This document shows, in pieces, positions 36,956 to 52,170 of a stretch of 64,000 nt of DNA. The stretch's first letter is position 1. Every line of letters starts with the position of its first letter. The stretch spans positions 2,607 through 66,606 of the forward strand of contig NZ_MVAR01000014.1 in assembly GCF_001999325.1 (NCBI RefSeq). The letters are read 5' to 3'. The translations under genes and the position numbers were made by a program. Source of the stretch: Thioalkalivibrio versutus. Lineage in GTDB: Bacteria > Pseudomonadota > Gammaproteobacteria > Ectothiorhodospirales > Ectothiorhodospiraceae. The notes below the pieces were generated by a model. The model did no database searches and had not been told where the DNA came from. It saw nothing but the letters and a program-made list of their open reading frames with translations.

Positions 36956-38117
36956 GCGCCACCCCTGGCGTCTTGCGTGGGCCGACGATCACCGCCGCCT
37001 GCAACCCCGCGCGCCCATAGCGCGCCATGCGCTCGAAGTCCGCGCGCGCGATCGGCATGTTTACCGAATCCAGCGCGCGCTCGCCCTGCTCGGTATCCAC
37101 GAACGGGTCGTGCACGTAGACAAAACGCTCGTCGAACCCGGTGACCGTGACCCAGTGCGGGAAGCGCTCGGTGTACAGCCGCACGCTGCTGATCAGCACC
37201 ACCGGCACCCCGCCCTCGGCAGAGCGTGCCGCCAGCTGGGCCACGTTCACCGGACCGTGCACCACGGGGACCCCGAGCTGCTCCAGCTCCTCGATCATCT
37301 CTTCCTGCACCAGCTGCATGACTTCCTTTTTCTCCACGCTGCGCACCGAATCGGCAAACGCCACGCCGCGATCGCGCACCAGCAGTTCCACCTCGAACCC
37401 GCGATGGGCGGCCGCCAGCGCCAGCCCGTAGGGACCGCAACCGCCGTGGCCGGAGGTCATGAAGATGGTAGTGGCGTCACGCCACAGGCGCAGTTCCAGG
37501 CGCCGGTCCAGCTTCAGGTCCGGGTCGATGGCGCGCATCGCCATCATCAGCGCGGCCGGGCCACAGGTGAACTCCAGCGTCTGCGCGTAGTACGGTGCGC
37601 GCACCAGCGCCGGATCGGGACCGGGCGCCAGCGACTTCTGCAGCCGCAGCGCATCCATGTGGTCCTCGTAGTAATCATCGATGGTGCCGAAATCGCGATA
37701 CCCCAGCCCACGGAACAATGCCTGACTGGCCGCGTTGTCACGGCGCACCTCCAAGCGCAGATCGGTGCGCCCATGATCCCGCGCCACATCCTCCGCCGCC
37801 TCCACCAGGCGCCGCCCCAGGCCCCGGCCACGCGCACGCTCGCTGACCGCGATCGAGTACAGCCGCGCCAGCGACGTACCCCGGCTGAACAGCAGCATCA
37901 CGTAGCCGAGCAGCCCCTCACCGCCGGGCCCCTCCGCCACCAGCGTGGCCGCATGCCCGCGCGTGAGGAGGTAGCGAAACTGCCGCCGCGAGATGCGATC
38001 GACCTCGAACGCCGCCTGTTCCAGCGCCACCAGCGCCTCCAGATCCTCGAGCGTGGCGGGACGGATCGGGGGCGATTCGACTGCGGGCGCGACCCGTTGC
38101 TTGACGTGCTGGCTCAC
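36948..38117 (-). CDS. GNAT acetyltransferase fused to C39-like cysteine peptidase
   Basis: This 389-residue fusion has an N-terminal GNAT domain (residues 15-155) with LYSIAVSERARGRGLGRRLV for acetyl-CoA binding. A C-terminal peptidase C39-like/DUF3335-type domain follows, with a plausible triad C185 (LEFTCGPAAL), H321 (RFPHWVTVTGFD) and D337 (VYVHDPF). No signal peptide is present, so it acts in the cytoplasm. The GTG at 38117 follows GGGAGAGGAGC; the longer frame is not needed. It precedes and overlaps the ATP-grasp gene, forming an amide-forming plus peptide-cleaving plus acylating set of unknown substrate. Confidence 0.85.
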   Translation of the reverse strand: MSQHVKQRVAPAVESPPIRPATLEDLEALVALEQAAFEVDRISRRQFRYLLTRGHAATLVAEGPGGEGLLGYVMLLFSRGTSLARLYSIAVSERARGRGLGRRLVEAAEDVARDHGRTDLRLEVRRDNAASQALFRGLGYRDFGTIDDYYEDHMDALRLQKSLAPGPDPALVRAPYYAQTLEFTCGPAALMMAMRAIDPDLKLDRRLELRLWRDATTIFMTSGHGGCGPYGLALAAAHRGFEVELLVRDRGVAFADSVRSVEKKEVMQLVQEEMIEELEQLGVPVVHGPVNVAQLAARSAEGGVPVVLISSVRLYTERFPHWVTVTGFDERFVYVHDPFVDTEQGERALDSVNMPIARADFERMARYGRAGLQAAVIVGPRKTPGVAHA

Positions 38118-38212
38118 GCTCCTCTCCCGGCGGCTGCCCGATCTCCATCGTAGCGCAACCACCGCGTGCGAATAGCGCGTTGCAACGGGAATGCTTGCCG
38201 AGGTCGCGGCCG

Positions 38213-38890
38213 CTACAAACCCAGCGCGCCGGCCAGCTCGTCCAGGTCCCGGATGGTAGCGGTGGGTTCCCCGCCCCAGGGATCGAACAGCCCCTGCCCC
38301 GCCCGGTCGAGCCAGGCCGTGCGCATACCCGCGGCCTGCGCGCCGATCACGTCAAACGGGTTGCCCGAGATCAGCCAGGCAGCCATCGGCAATACATTCG
38401 CCCGCTGGAGGAAATGCCGGTACACCCGTGGATCCGGCTTGAAACAGCCGATCTCGTCCACGCTGACGACATCCTCGAAGCGATCGTCCAGATCGGCGTG
38501 GCGCAGCAGCTCATCCACCGTCTCGGCCCTGCCGTTGCTGAATGCGAACAGGCGGTGGCCGTCCGCGCGCAGGCGATCCAGGGCCGGAGCCGCATCGGTA
38601 AAGGCGGGGAGCTGGCGATAGCGCAGCAACAACGCCACCTCCTGCTCAGGGTCGAGCTCGATATCCAACGCCTGGCAGCAATAGCGCAGCGCCTGCTCGG
38701 TACAGGTATCGAAGTCCGCATACGCCCCCATCAGCCCACGCCGGAAGGTGTATTCGAGCTGCTTCTCGCGCCAGGCACGCGCCAGCACAGGTGCCCGCTC
38801 GCCGATCCAGCCTTCGAGCGTCGCCGCAATCCCCTGCGTATCGATCAGCGTCCCGTACACATCGAACGCCAGTGTCTGTCGCATCATCAC
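38213..38890 (-). CDS. HAD hydrolase, haloacid dehalogenase type II-like
   Basis: The 225-residue product starts with the HAD nucleophile motif LAFDVYGTLID, has FAFSNG (motif II), the Lys of motif III in VDEIGCFKPDPRVYRHF, and a GNPFDVIGAQAAGMRTAWLDR motif IV region. This pattern fits the L-2-haloacid dehalogenase subfamily, many of whose members are phosphatases or of unknown substrate. It lies 95 bases upstream of the GNAT/peptidase gene on the same strand and might belong to that transcript. Confidence 0.85.
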   Translation of the reverse strand: MMMRQTLAFDVYGTLIDTQGIAATLEGWIGERAPVLARAWREKQLEYTFRRGLMGAYADFDTCTEQALRYCCQALDIELDPEQEVALLLRYRQLPAFTDAAPALDRLRADGHRLFAFSNGRAETVDELLRHADLDDRFEDVVSVDEIGCFKPDPRVYRHFLQRANVLPMAAWLISGNPFDVIGAQAAGMRTAWLDRAGQGLFDPWGGEPTATIRDLDELAGALGL

Positions 38891-39014
38891 CTCCCGGGAG
38901 CGGGAACCACCTGCTTCATGCCGGCCACAATGGCGCCCTCTCGCACTACCATGCCAGTATGAGCAGACACCTTGCTCCGGCCATCGCCCACAGCGATGTC
39001 ACGAGGATGATGAC

Positions 39015-39275
39015 ATGAAGATCAAAGACCTCATCGACGAAGCCGAGTCCCTACCCGTGGAGGACCGCGCCCTGGTAGTCGATTCTCTCCTGCGTAGCCT
39101 GAACCCGCCCGATGCGGGTGTAGACCGAAAATGGGCGGAAGTCTCCCGAAAACGCCTGGAAGAGATCCGGTCGGGCACGGTCGCGGCCATTCCGGGCGAG
39201 CAGGTCTTCGAGAAGATATGGCACCGGTTTGAACGACGCTGTTCTGATCCTCGCCATCATGCACCTGCATCGTGA
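39015..39275 (+). CDS. Addiction-module antitoxin-like protein (remnant TA locus)
   Basis: The 86-residue protein resembles the putative addiction-module component family: KIKDLIDEAESLPVEDRALVVDSLLRSLNPP, DRKWAEVSRKRLEEIRSG and IPGEQVFEKIW. The last ~15 residues (ERRCSDPRHHAPAS) come from an out-of-frame toxin remnant, so the natural C-terminus has been replaced. It starts with ATG after GAGGATGATGAC. Toxin-neutralising activity is doubtful because the partner is almost gone. Confidence 0.75.
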   Translation: MKIKDLIDEAESLPVEDRALVVDSLLRSLNPPDAGVDRKWAEVSRKRLEEIRSGTVAAIPGEQVFEKIWHRFERRCSDPRHHAPAS

Positions 39276-39312
39276 TCCGGACTATTGGAAGACCCGCGCA
39301 CCGGGCGCGTAA
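39232..39312 (+). pseudogene. C-terminal fragment of a ParE/RelE-family toxin
   Basis: Reading frame +1 relative to the antitoxin encodes NDAVLILAIMHLHRDPDYWK then TRAPGA and a stop. The DAVLILAxMHLxRDPDYWK pattern is the conserved end of ParE/RelE-type toxins paired with this antitoxin family. The ~70 upstream toxin residues are missing and the fragment overlaps the antitoxin's 3' end, indicating one internal deletion that fused the two genes. Confidence 0.75.
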
Positions 39313-39427
39313 TCCCGGCCTTCCGGGCACGGCAGCCATGCGACCCACAGAGGATCTGGACATGCGTTGCCGACACGGCAGACTGGACATGTTGGTTGAC
39401 CCACCATTCGAAGCACTGGAGTCGTCG

Positions 39428-39751
39428 ATGACCATGCAGGAGACCATTAGCCGGAAGCTGGAGGAACGCTTTGCGCCCGAGCATCTGGAGGTGGTGAACG
39501 AGAGCCACATGCACAACGTGCCGCCGGGCTCAGAGTCGCACTTCAAGGTAACCGTGGTATCCGAGGCCTTTCGCGACCAGAAGCTGATCGCGCGGCATCG
39601 TCTGGTGAACCAGGCCTTGGCCGACGAGCTGGCCGGCGGCATCCACGCCCTGGCGCTGCACACCCTGGACCCGGACCAGTGGTTCGAGCGCGCCGGAAAG
39701 GTCGCGGATTCCCCGCCCTGCATGGGTGGCGACGGCGGCGCGAAGGCCTGA
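39428..39751 (+). CDS. bolA: BolA family protein
   Basis: The 107-residue product has the BolA fold: ISRKLEERFAPEHLEVVNESHMHN, then SHFKVTVVSEAFRDQKLIARHRLVNQAL and ALHTLDPDQWFE. BolA proteins pair with monothiol glutaredoxins in Fe-S handling and act in stress morphology. The ATG at 39428 fits the E. coli length (105); ATG 39434 is close by. The upstream open frame is non-conserved. Confidence 0.92.
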   Translation: MTMQETISRKLEERFAPEHLEVVNESHMHNVPPGSESHFKVTVVSEAFRDQKLIARHRLVNQALADELAGGIHALALHTLDPDQWFERAGKVADSPPCMGGDGGAKA

Positions 39752-40955
39752 GGTCTTGTCGGTCACTGCCACCCCCACGGCCCACTCGGCCGTGGACGCC
39801 ATTCTGCGCGCGCGGCTGGAATCCCCCGGGCTGATGGACCTGCTCGGCCAGATCGAGGCGAGCCTGAACGCGGCGGCCTCGCACCCGCCGCTCGCGGGTG
39901 TCTCCGAGCACCTGGGCCCGGACCGCCATATCGTGCTGTGGCTCATCGACGGCTTTGCCGCCCGTTACCGCCGCCACACGCCGCTGTTGGGCGCGGACCA
40001 CGTGACCGATCTGGAGACTGTGTTTCCCAGCACTACGGCCACCGCGATCACCAGCATCCTGACCGGGCGCCACCCCGCACGGCATGGCCTGCTCGGCTGG
40101 CATACCCGCCTGGCGGCCGCCGAACGCACCCTTACGGTACTGATGGGCCAGGAGCGCGGCGCCGACGACCACCCGGCCACGCTCGGCTACCGCGAGCTGA
40201 CCGGCCGCGTGCAGCCCGACCGCCTGGGCGACCGGCTTGACTGCGGCATGACCTTCATCGGCCCGGAATGGATCGGCGGCACGCCCTACAACCGCATGAT
40301 GAGCCGCGGCGCCGACTTCATTGGCTTCGAGGACCTCTCCGAGCTGCCGGCGCGGGTGGCCGCGCATGTGAACGCGACGCCGGGACCCCACTTCACCTAC
40401 GTCTACTGGTCGGAGCTGGACCATCTGGGCCACGAATACGGCCCGGACAGCCCGGAGGTGGAGCGCCACCTGAAACAGCTGGACCTGGCCTACACCGCCA
40501 CCTGCGCGCAGATCCAGCGTCAGGAAAGCGTGTTCCTGACCACCGCCGACCACGGCATGCGCACGGTCGAACGCCGCCTGGACCTCCGCGAGCATCCGGC
40601 GGTACAGGCCTGCCTGCGCCACCGTCTGACCGGCGAGCCACGCGCCGCCCTCGCCCACATCCGAACCGGACAGCACGCTGACTTCCTGCAGGCACTGGAG
40701 CGGGCGTTCGGTGACGACGTCCTGGCCATCCCGCAGGCCGAGTGGCTGGGCCACGGGACCCTCGGCCCCGAGCCGCAACACCCGGAACTGCGCGCGCGGG
40801 CCGGCGACTACCTGCTGCTGCCGGTCGAGGACGCCTACCTGGTGGACCCGCCGGCCGATGACGAGGGGCCGTTCTTTGTTGGCGCCCACGGCGGCCTGTC
40901 CCCGGAGGAACGGCATATTCCCCTGTTTCTTCGGAATATCGGCCAGTCGCGGTAA
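39726..40955 (+). CDS. Alkaline phosphatase superfamily phosphodiesterase/pyrophosphatase-like
   Basis: The ~409-residue protein has the nucleotide pyrophosphatase/phosphodiesterase pattern: metal-binding LWLIDGFAARY, FPSTTATAITSILTGRHPARHGLLGW with the catalytic Thr, VYWSELDHLGHEYG, and FLTTADHGM. No clear signal peptide is seen, so the location is probably cytoplasmic. The ATG at 39726 overlaps bolA by 26 bases; a TTG at 39756 would avoid that. The substrate is unknown. Confidence 0.8.
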   Translation: MATAARRPEVLSVTATPTAHSAVDAILRARLESPGLMDLLGQIEASLNAAASHPPLAGVSEHLGPDRHIVLWLIDGFAARYRRHTPLLGADHVTDLETVFPSTTATAITSILTGRHPARHGLLGWHTRLAAAERTLTVLMGQERGADDHPATLGYRELTGRVQPDRLGDRLDCGMTFIGPEWIGGTPYNRMMSRGADFIGFEDLSELPARVAAHVNATPGPHFTYVYWSELDHLGHEYGPDSPEVERHLKQLDLAYTATCAQIQRQESVFLTTADHGMRTVERRLDLREHPAVQACLRHRLTGEPRAALAHIRTGQHADFLQALERAFGDDVLAIPQAEWLGHGTLGPEPQHPELRARAGDYLLLPVEDAYLVDPPADDEGPFFVGAHGGLSPEERHIPLFLRNIGQSR

Positions 40956-41019
40956 ACTGCCGGGTTCTGTGCCGGTCAAACCGACTGGCGCTGGCTAAAC
41001 AAGACTGTCCCGAGACCCC

Positions 41020-41322
41020 ATGAACGACACCACCGACCAGACCTACAACAACGCCGCCCAGCACCTGATCGAGCTGGCCAACCGCCTGGCGGATGACGGC
41101 CAGGCCGACGAGACCGGTGATGTTGCCGACGGCCTGCTGGCCGGTGCGATCCACTTCTGGCTGTACAGCCGCCAACCGTGCGGCGACCCGTTGTGCGAGG
41201 ACTGCGCCCCGTTCGCGGATGCCGAGAGCCGGCTGGCCATGCTGCACGAACTGATCGACGAACTGGCCCGCGACAGCGACTACTTCCACTCCACCACCGA
41301 CAGCACCGTCGGCCACGCCTGA
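41020..41322 (+). CDS. Small acidic Cys-containing protein of unknown function
   Basis: I do not recognise this 100-residue protein. It is acidic and helical in appearance, with a Cys cluster PCGDPLCEDCAPF near residues 53-65 (C-x4-C-x2-C) that could bind zinc or iron. No signal peptide or membrane segment is present. It starts 64 bases after the phosphodiesterase-like gene and ends 24 bases before lhr on the same strand. Codon use and GC match the neighbours, supporting a real gene. Confidence 0.7.
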   Translation: MNDTTDQTYNNAAQHLIELANRLADDGQADETGDVADGLLAGAIHFWLYSRQPCGDPLCEDCAPFADAESRLAMLHELIDELARDSDYFHSTTDSTVGHA

Positions 41323-41346
41323 CCCGCCAGCTCGGGGCCCCAGCCG

Positions 41347-45876
<4,530 letters not shown>

Positions 45877-46316
45877 GACGCCGCACCGGGAAAGGGCCAG
45901 GAAAGGCTTTTCACCGCAGAGGGCACGGGAGGCCACGGAAAAATGCGCGGGGCTGTCAGGGGCTACCGCCGCTCTTGCGCACCGGCCCGGCAGCGCCCCC
46001 TTGTCATCCCGGAAACCGCGCAGCGGTTATCCGGGATCTTCGCGTTGTGGCCCGGCCGAACGTGGGGGGCAGGACTTGCGTCGGAAATCCCGGCTCTTCG
46101 CTTCCCTGCGCTGCGGCCGGGATGACCTCCGGTTTACCAGTTTCGGGAAAGGGTGAACGAAAACCGGGCCTGGCACCCCACCTTCACCCGATCTCGCCGC
46201 GTCTTCCGCGAGGGCAAGACCCCTTTACGATGCGCTTAGGCCGTTCCGGAAACCACTCCGCGCATTTCTCCGTGCCCTCTGTGGTGCAACCAAAAGGCGT
46301 GGCGCCGGAAAAAACG
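45877..46316. other. Repeat-rich intergenic region between convergent lhr and hisC
   Basis: No gene is supported here. There is a nested set of inverted repeats: outer arms at 45911-45950 and 46258-46290 (CACCGCAGAGGGCACGG... and its inverse, ending in AAATGCGCGG), and inner GTCATCCCGG-type copies at 46003-46043 and 46080-46126 in opposite orientation. The left inner copy is itself a strong palindrome (46006-46036). An A/T run (46308-46313) lies next to the hisC end. Confidence 0.7.
46003..46126. repeat. GTCATCCCGG-type inverted repeat pair
   Basis: Two copies of a dispersed palindromic repeat face each other. The left copy carries ATCCCGGAAACCGC-GCA-GCGGTTATCCGGGAT. The right copy on the minus strand begins GTCATCCCGGCCGCAGCGCA. 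Such elements are common in sulfur-oxidising and other gammaproteobacteria and have no coding capacity. Confidence 0.75.
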
Positions 46317-47411
46317 TCAGGCGGCGAGGGCCTGCCCGAGCGCGGCGAGGAAGGCGTCGTTTTCGTCGGGGCGACCGACGGTCACGCGCAGACAGTCCGC
46401 GAGAAGCGGATGCGCCCGGCCGACGTCCTTGATCAGGATGCCAGCGTCGCGCAGGGCGGCGAAGGTCGCATGCCCCGCCCCGGCGCGTACCCGGAACAGG
46501 ATGAAATTCGCCTGGCTGGGGAAGACCTGCTCGACCCCCGTCGTCGCGGTCAGACGCTCGCTCAGGCGGTCGCGTTCCTCGACGATTCCGCGCGCCTGCG
46601 CGTCCAGCGCCTCGCGGTGCTCCAGGGCGAAGGCCACCGAGCGCTGGGTCAGGGTGTTGATGTTGTATGGCAGACGCAGGCGATCCAGCGCATCGATCCA
46701 CGCCGGCGTGCCTGCCAGATAGCCAAGCCGAGCGCCGGCCAGCCCCAGCTTGGAGACCGTGCGCATCACCATCAGGCCGTCATCCTCGCCGACGCGCGGA
46801 AGGAAGCTGTGCGCCGCGAACGGGGCGTAGGCCTCATCGACCACCGTGACCCCGGGGCTCTCGTCGACGATGGCCTGTACGGTCGCGGCATCGTCCAGCG
46901 TCCCGGTGGGATTGTTCGGGTAGGCGAGGAACACCAGCGCCGGGTTGTGCTCGGCCATCGCCGCGCGCATCGCGTCGAGGTCCAGGGTGAAGTCCGCGTT
47001 CAGGGGGACACCGATGAACGGCACCCCCAGCGCTCGGGCCAACACGCCATACATCACGAAGGTCGGCTCCGGCGCCAGCACCGGACGCCCGGAACCCGCC
47101 ACCGCCGTGATCAGGATCTGGATGAGTTCGTCGGAGCCATTGCCGAACAACAGTCCGGCGGCCTCGGGCACGCCGTGGGCGGCGCGCACCTGAGCGGCCA
47201 GACCCAGTGCCTGGGCGTCGGGATAGCGGTTCAGCTGCGGATCACGCAGGGCCGCCAGCCAGGCGTCTTCCAGCTCCCCCGGCCAGGGATGCGGGTTTTC
47301 CATCGCGTCCAGCTTGATCAGGCCGGTCGCGTCGGCCACCTGGTAGGCCGGCTGCGCCAGCACCTCCGGGCGCATCAGGGCGTCCGGGGTCCGGGTCGCG
47401 CGGGCGGTCAT
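46317..47411 (-). CDS. hisC: Histidinol-phosphate aminotransferase
   Basis: HisC is the PLP-dependent enzyme converting imidazole acetol phosphate to histidinol phosphate. The 364-residue product has [24 protein letters not shown], the PNNPTGTLD and [10 protein letters not shown] motifs of fold-type I aminotransferases, and the PLP lysine in [15 protein letters not shown]. It overlaps the hisD stop by four bases and is the last gene of the murA-his group. Confidence 0.95.
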   Translation of the reverse strand: MTARATRTPDALMRPEVLAQPAYQVADATGLIKLDAMENPHPWPGELEDAWLAALRDPQLNRYPDAQALGLAAQVRAAHGVPEAAGLLFGNGSDELIQILITAVAGSGRPVLAPEPTFVMYGVLARALGVPFIGVPLNADFTLDLDAMRAAMAEHNPALVFLAYPNNPTGTLDDAATVQAIVDESPGVTVVDEAYAPFAAHSFLPRVGEDDGLMVMRTVSKLGLAGARLGYLAGTPAWIDALDRLRLPYNINTLTQRSVAFALEHREALDAQARGIVEERDRLSERLTATTGVEQVFPSQANFILFRVRAGAGHATFAALRDAGILIKDVGRAHPLLADCLRVTVGRPDENDAFLAALGQALAA

Positions 47412-48709
47412 CGACTGCGCAGTTCGGCGGAGCGCGCGTGGGCGGTCAGGCCCTCGCCGTGGGCCAGCGCCGCGGCGGTCTCGCCCAGCTTGGCCGCACC
47501 TTCGGCCGAGCAGTGGATGATGCTCGAACGCTTCTGGAAGTCGTACACGCCCAGCGGCGAGGAGAAGCGCGCGGTACGCGAGGTCGGCAGCACGTGGTTG
47601 GGGCCAGCGCAGTAGTCGCCCAGGGCCTCGGAGGTATAGCGGCCCATGAAGATCGCGCCGGCGTGGCGCAGCCCGGCATCCAGCATCGCCTGCGGGTCGG
47701 CCACCGACAGCTCCAGGTGCTCCGGGGCGATGCGGTTGGCGACCGCGACGGCCTCGGCCGAGTCGCGCACCTTCACCAGCGCGCCGCGCTTGTCGAGGCT
47801 GGTGCGGATGATCTCGGCGCGCGGCATCTCCTCCAGCAGGCGGTCCATGGCCTCGGCCACGCGATCCAGGAACGCATCGTCCCAGGACAGCAGGATGGAC
47901 TGGGCCTGCTCGTCGTGCTCGGCCTGGGAGAACAGGTCGGCCGCGATCCAGTCGGGGTCGGTCTCGCCGTCGCAGACCACCAGGATCTCGGACGGACCGG
48001 CGATCATGTCGATGCCGACGGTGCCGAACACCTCGCGCTTGGCCGCAGCCACGAAGATATTGCCGGGACCAACGATCTTGTCCACCGCCGGGATCGTCTG
48101 GGTGCCATAGGCCAACGCGGCCACGGCCTGGGCGCCCCCCACGGTAAACACGCGATCCACGCCGGCCACGGCGGCTGCGGCCAGCACCAGATCGTTCAGC
48201 TCACCGCCCGGGGCGGGCACGACCATGACCAGCAACTCGACGCCGGCGACCTTGGCCGGGATGGCGTTCATCAGCACGGAGGACGGATAGGCCGCCTTGC
48301 CCCCGGGGACGTACAGGCCCACCGAGTCCAGCGCGGTCACGCGCTGGCCGAGAACGGTGCCGTCCTCGTCGGTGAAATCCCAGTCCCGCATGAGCTGGTG
48401 CTCGGCATAGCGACGGATGCGTGCGCTGGCCATCTCCAGGGCCTTGCGCTGCTCCGCCGGGATCGACTCCAGGGCGGCCTGCAAGCGGTCGTGGGGGATC
48501 TCAAGATCGGAGACTGCGGCACGGTCGAGCCGGTCGAACTTGGCGGTGTAGCGCAACACCGCGGCATCGCCCTCGGTGCGCACCGCGCCAAGGATCTCGT
48601 CCACCGCGTCCCGCACGCCGGTGTCGGCAACGGATTCCCAGGACAGCAGGTTCTCCAGGGCCTGATCGAAATCGGGCTGCTGGGTATCGAGTCGGGCAAT
48701 GGATGGCAT
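47408..48709 (-). CDS. hisD: Histidinol dehydrogenase
   Basis: HisD is the zinc enzyme that oxidises histidinol to histidine through two NAD-dependent steps. The 433-residue product has [89 protein letters not shown] and GPNHVLPT with the zinc-binding residues. It starts 14 bases after the DAHP synthase gene and overlaps hisC, so all are probably co-transcribed. Confidence 0.96.
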   Translation of the reverse strand: MPSIARLDTQQPDFDQALENLLSWESVADTGVRDAVDEILGAVRTEGDAAVLRYTAKFDRLDRAAVSDLEIPHDRLQAALESIPAEQRKALEMASARIRRYAEHQLMRDWDFTDEDGTVLGQRVTALDSVGLYVPGGKAAYPSSVLMNAIPAKVAGVELLVMVVPAPGGELNDLVLAAAAVAGVDRVFTVGGAQAVAALAYGTQTIPAVDKIVGPGNIFVAAAKREVFGTVGIDMIAGPSEILVVCDGETDPDWIAADLFSQAEHDEQAQSILLSWDDAFLDRVAEAMDRLLEEMPRAEIIRTSLDKRGALVKVRDSAEAVAVANRIAPEHLELSVADPQAMLDAGLRHAGAIFMGRYTSEALGDYCAGPNHVLPTSRTARFSSPLGVYDFQKRSSIIHCSAEGAAKLGETAAALAHGEGLTAHARSAELRSR

Positions 48710-48723
48710 GTCGGGCTCCTCGT

Positions 48724-49791
48724 TCAGGCGGGTACGGCAGCCTTGCGGCGCGCGCGCACGGCATCGGCCAGCAGGCGCAGGGTGGCCTCGCTGTCGTCCC
48801 AGCCCATGCAGGCATCGGTGATGCTCTGGCCATATTGCAGCGGCTTGCCGGGCAGGATGTCCTGGCGACCACCGGTCAGGTGGCTCTCCAGCATCACGCC
48901 CATAATGCGCCGATCGCCGCCGGCAATCTGTTCGCCCAGCACACGCGCGACCTCGATCTGCTGCTTCGGGTCCTTGCGGCTGTTGGCGTGACTGCAGTCC
49001 ACCATCACCGACTCCGGCAGCTCGGCCATGCGCAGTTCCTTGCAGGCCTCTTCGATGCTCGCGGCGTCGTAGTTCGGCTGCTTCCCGCCGCGCAGGATGA
49101 TGTGGCAGTCGTCGTTGCCGGTGGTGGAGAAGATTGCCGAGCGGCCCGACTTGGTCACCGACAGGAAGTGATGCGGGCGCGAGGCAGAACGGATCGCGTC
49201 GATCGCCACGCGCAGGCTGCCATCGGTGGAGTTCTTGAAGCCCACCGGGCAGGACAGACCGGAGGCCAGCTCGCGGTGCACCTGGCTTTCGGTGGTGCGC
49301 GCACCAATCGCGCCCCAGGCGACCAGGTCCGCGATGTACTGCGGGCTGATCAGGTCGAGGTATTCGGTGGCCGCCGGCATGCCCTTCACCGCCAGATCGC
49401 GCAGCAGTCCGCGCGCCACGCGCAGGCCCTTGTTGATATGGAAGCTGCCATCCAGATCGGGGTCATTGATCAGACCCTTCCAGCCAACCGTGGTACGCGG
49501 CTTTTCGAAGTACACCCGCATCACGATATGCAGCGCGTCGGAGAGCTCCTCGCGCAGGGTCTTCAGGTGATCGGCATAGTCCAGCGCGGCGTCCACGTCG
49601 TGGATCGAGCAGGGGCCGACGATCACCTGCAGGCGGTCATCCTCGCCGCGCAGGATGCGATGGCAGGCCTGGCGGGCCTCGAACACGGTGTTGGCCGCCG
49701 CATCGGTGATCGGCAGTTCATCGCGTACGGTGTCCGGGGCGGACACCTCCTGGATTTCGCGGATTCGCAGGTCGTCGGTATCGGCGGTCAT
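48724..49791 (-). CDS. aroG: 3-deoxy-D-arabino-heptulosonate 7-phosphate (DAHP) synthase, AroG type
   Basis: DAHP synthase condenses phosphoenolpyruvate and erythrose 4-phosphate, the first shikimate step. The 355-residue class I enzyme follows E. coli AroG closely: [86 protein letters not shown] and [12 protein letters not shown]. Which aromatic amino acid inhibits it cannot be read. It lies between hisG and hisD with short spacers on both sides. Confidence 0.95.
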   Translation of the reverse strand: MTADTDDLRIREIQEVSAPDTVRDELPITDAAANTVFEARQACHRILRGEDDRLQVIVGPCSIHDVDAALDYADHLKTLREELSDALHIVMRVYFEKPRTTVGWKGLINDPDLDGSFHINKGLRVARGLLRDLAVKGMPAATEYLDLISPQYIADLVAWGAIGARTTESQVHRELASGLSCPVGFKNSTDGSLRVAIDAIRSASRPHHFLSVTKSGRSAIFSTTGNDDCHIILRGGKQPNYDAASIEEACKELRMAELPESVMVDCSHANSRKDPKQQIEVARVLGEQIAGGDRRIMGVMLESHLTGGRQDILPGKPLQYGQSITDACMGWDDSEATLRLLADAVRARRKAAVPA

Positions 49792-49802
49792 GGTGTTCTC
49801 GA

Positions 49803-50453
49803 TTACGTCGTCGCGGGGGTGACGGCCTCCCGCAGGCCCTCGATGAGATTTTGAATGGTTCTATGTCGCATCTTCATGGCTGCCTGGTTCACGATCAACC
49901 GGGAACTAATGGGGGTAATCAGTTCCAGCGGTTCCAGGCCGTTGGCCTTGAGGGTGTTGCCGGTATCCACCAGGTCGACGATGTAGTCGGCCAGGCCCAC
50001 CAGCGGTGCCAGTTCCATCGAGCCGTAGAGCTTGATGATATCGACCTGGCGGCCCTGCTGGGCAAAGTAGTTCTGCGTGATGTTCACAAACTTGGTGGCG
50101 ATGCGCAGGCGTTGCTGCGGGTCCGGTTGCTGGCCCGGGCGCCCCGCCAGCATCAGGCGACACTCGGCGATATGCAGATCCAGCGGTTCGTACAGCCCGG
50201 CCGCGCCGTGCTCCATCAGCACGTCCTTGCCGGCCACGCCGATGGACGCCGCGCCGTGCTGCACGTAGGTGGGCACGTCGGTCGCGCGCACCACCACGAT
50301 CTTCACATCCTCGCGGTTGGTGTCGAGGATCAGCTTGCGCGTCTCGTCCGGATCCTCCAGCAACTCGATCCCGGCGCTGGAAAGCAGCGGCAGGGTGTCC
50401 TTGAGGATGCGGCCCTTGGACAGGGCGATGGTCAGGGCGTTGGGATCCATCAT
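49803..50453 (-). CDS. hisG: ATP phosphoribosyltransferase, short form
   Basis: HisG catalyses the committed first step of histidine synthesis. The 216-residue product is the short form that lacks the C-terminal regulatory domain and needs HisZ as partner. Signatures are [46 protein letters not shown] and [19 protein letters not shown]. No hisZ is in the window. It starts 38 bases after the murA stop. Confidence 0.95.
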   Translation of the reverse strand: MMDPNALTIALSKGRILKDTLPLLSSAGIELLEDPDETRKLILDTNREDVKIVVVRATDVPTYVQHGAASIGVAGKDVLMEHGAAGLYEPLDLHIAECRLMLAGRPGQQPDPQQRLRIATKFVNITQNYFAQQGRQVDIIKLYGSMELAPLVGLADYIVDLVDTGNTLKANGLEPLELITPISSRLIVNQAAMKMRHRTIQNLIEGLREAVTPATT

Positions 50454-50491
50454 GGGTCAGGCGTTCGTCCGGTTCCGTGTGAGTCGCGGCA

Positions 50492-52166
<1,675 letters not shown>

Positions 52167-52170
<4 letters not shown>

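Noticed and set aside
36948-38117. Bacteriocin-processing C39 exporter
   Set aside because: The C39-like domain is fused to a GNAT domain, has no membrane or ABC domains, and no double-glycine leader peptide gene was found nearby.
39272-39427. N-terminal extension of BolA
   Set aside because: The frame before 39428 covers the toxin remnant and non-conserved sequence; BolA of normal length starts at 39428.
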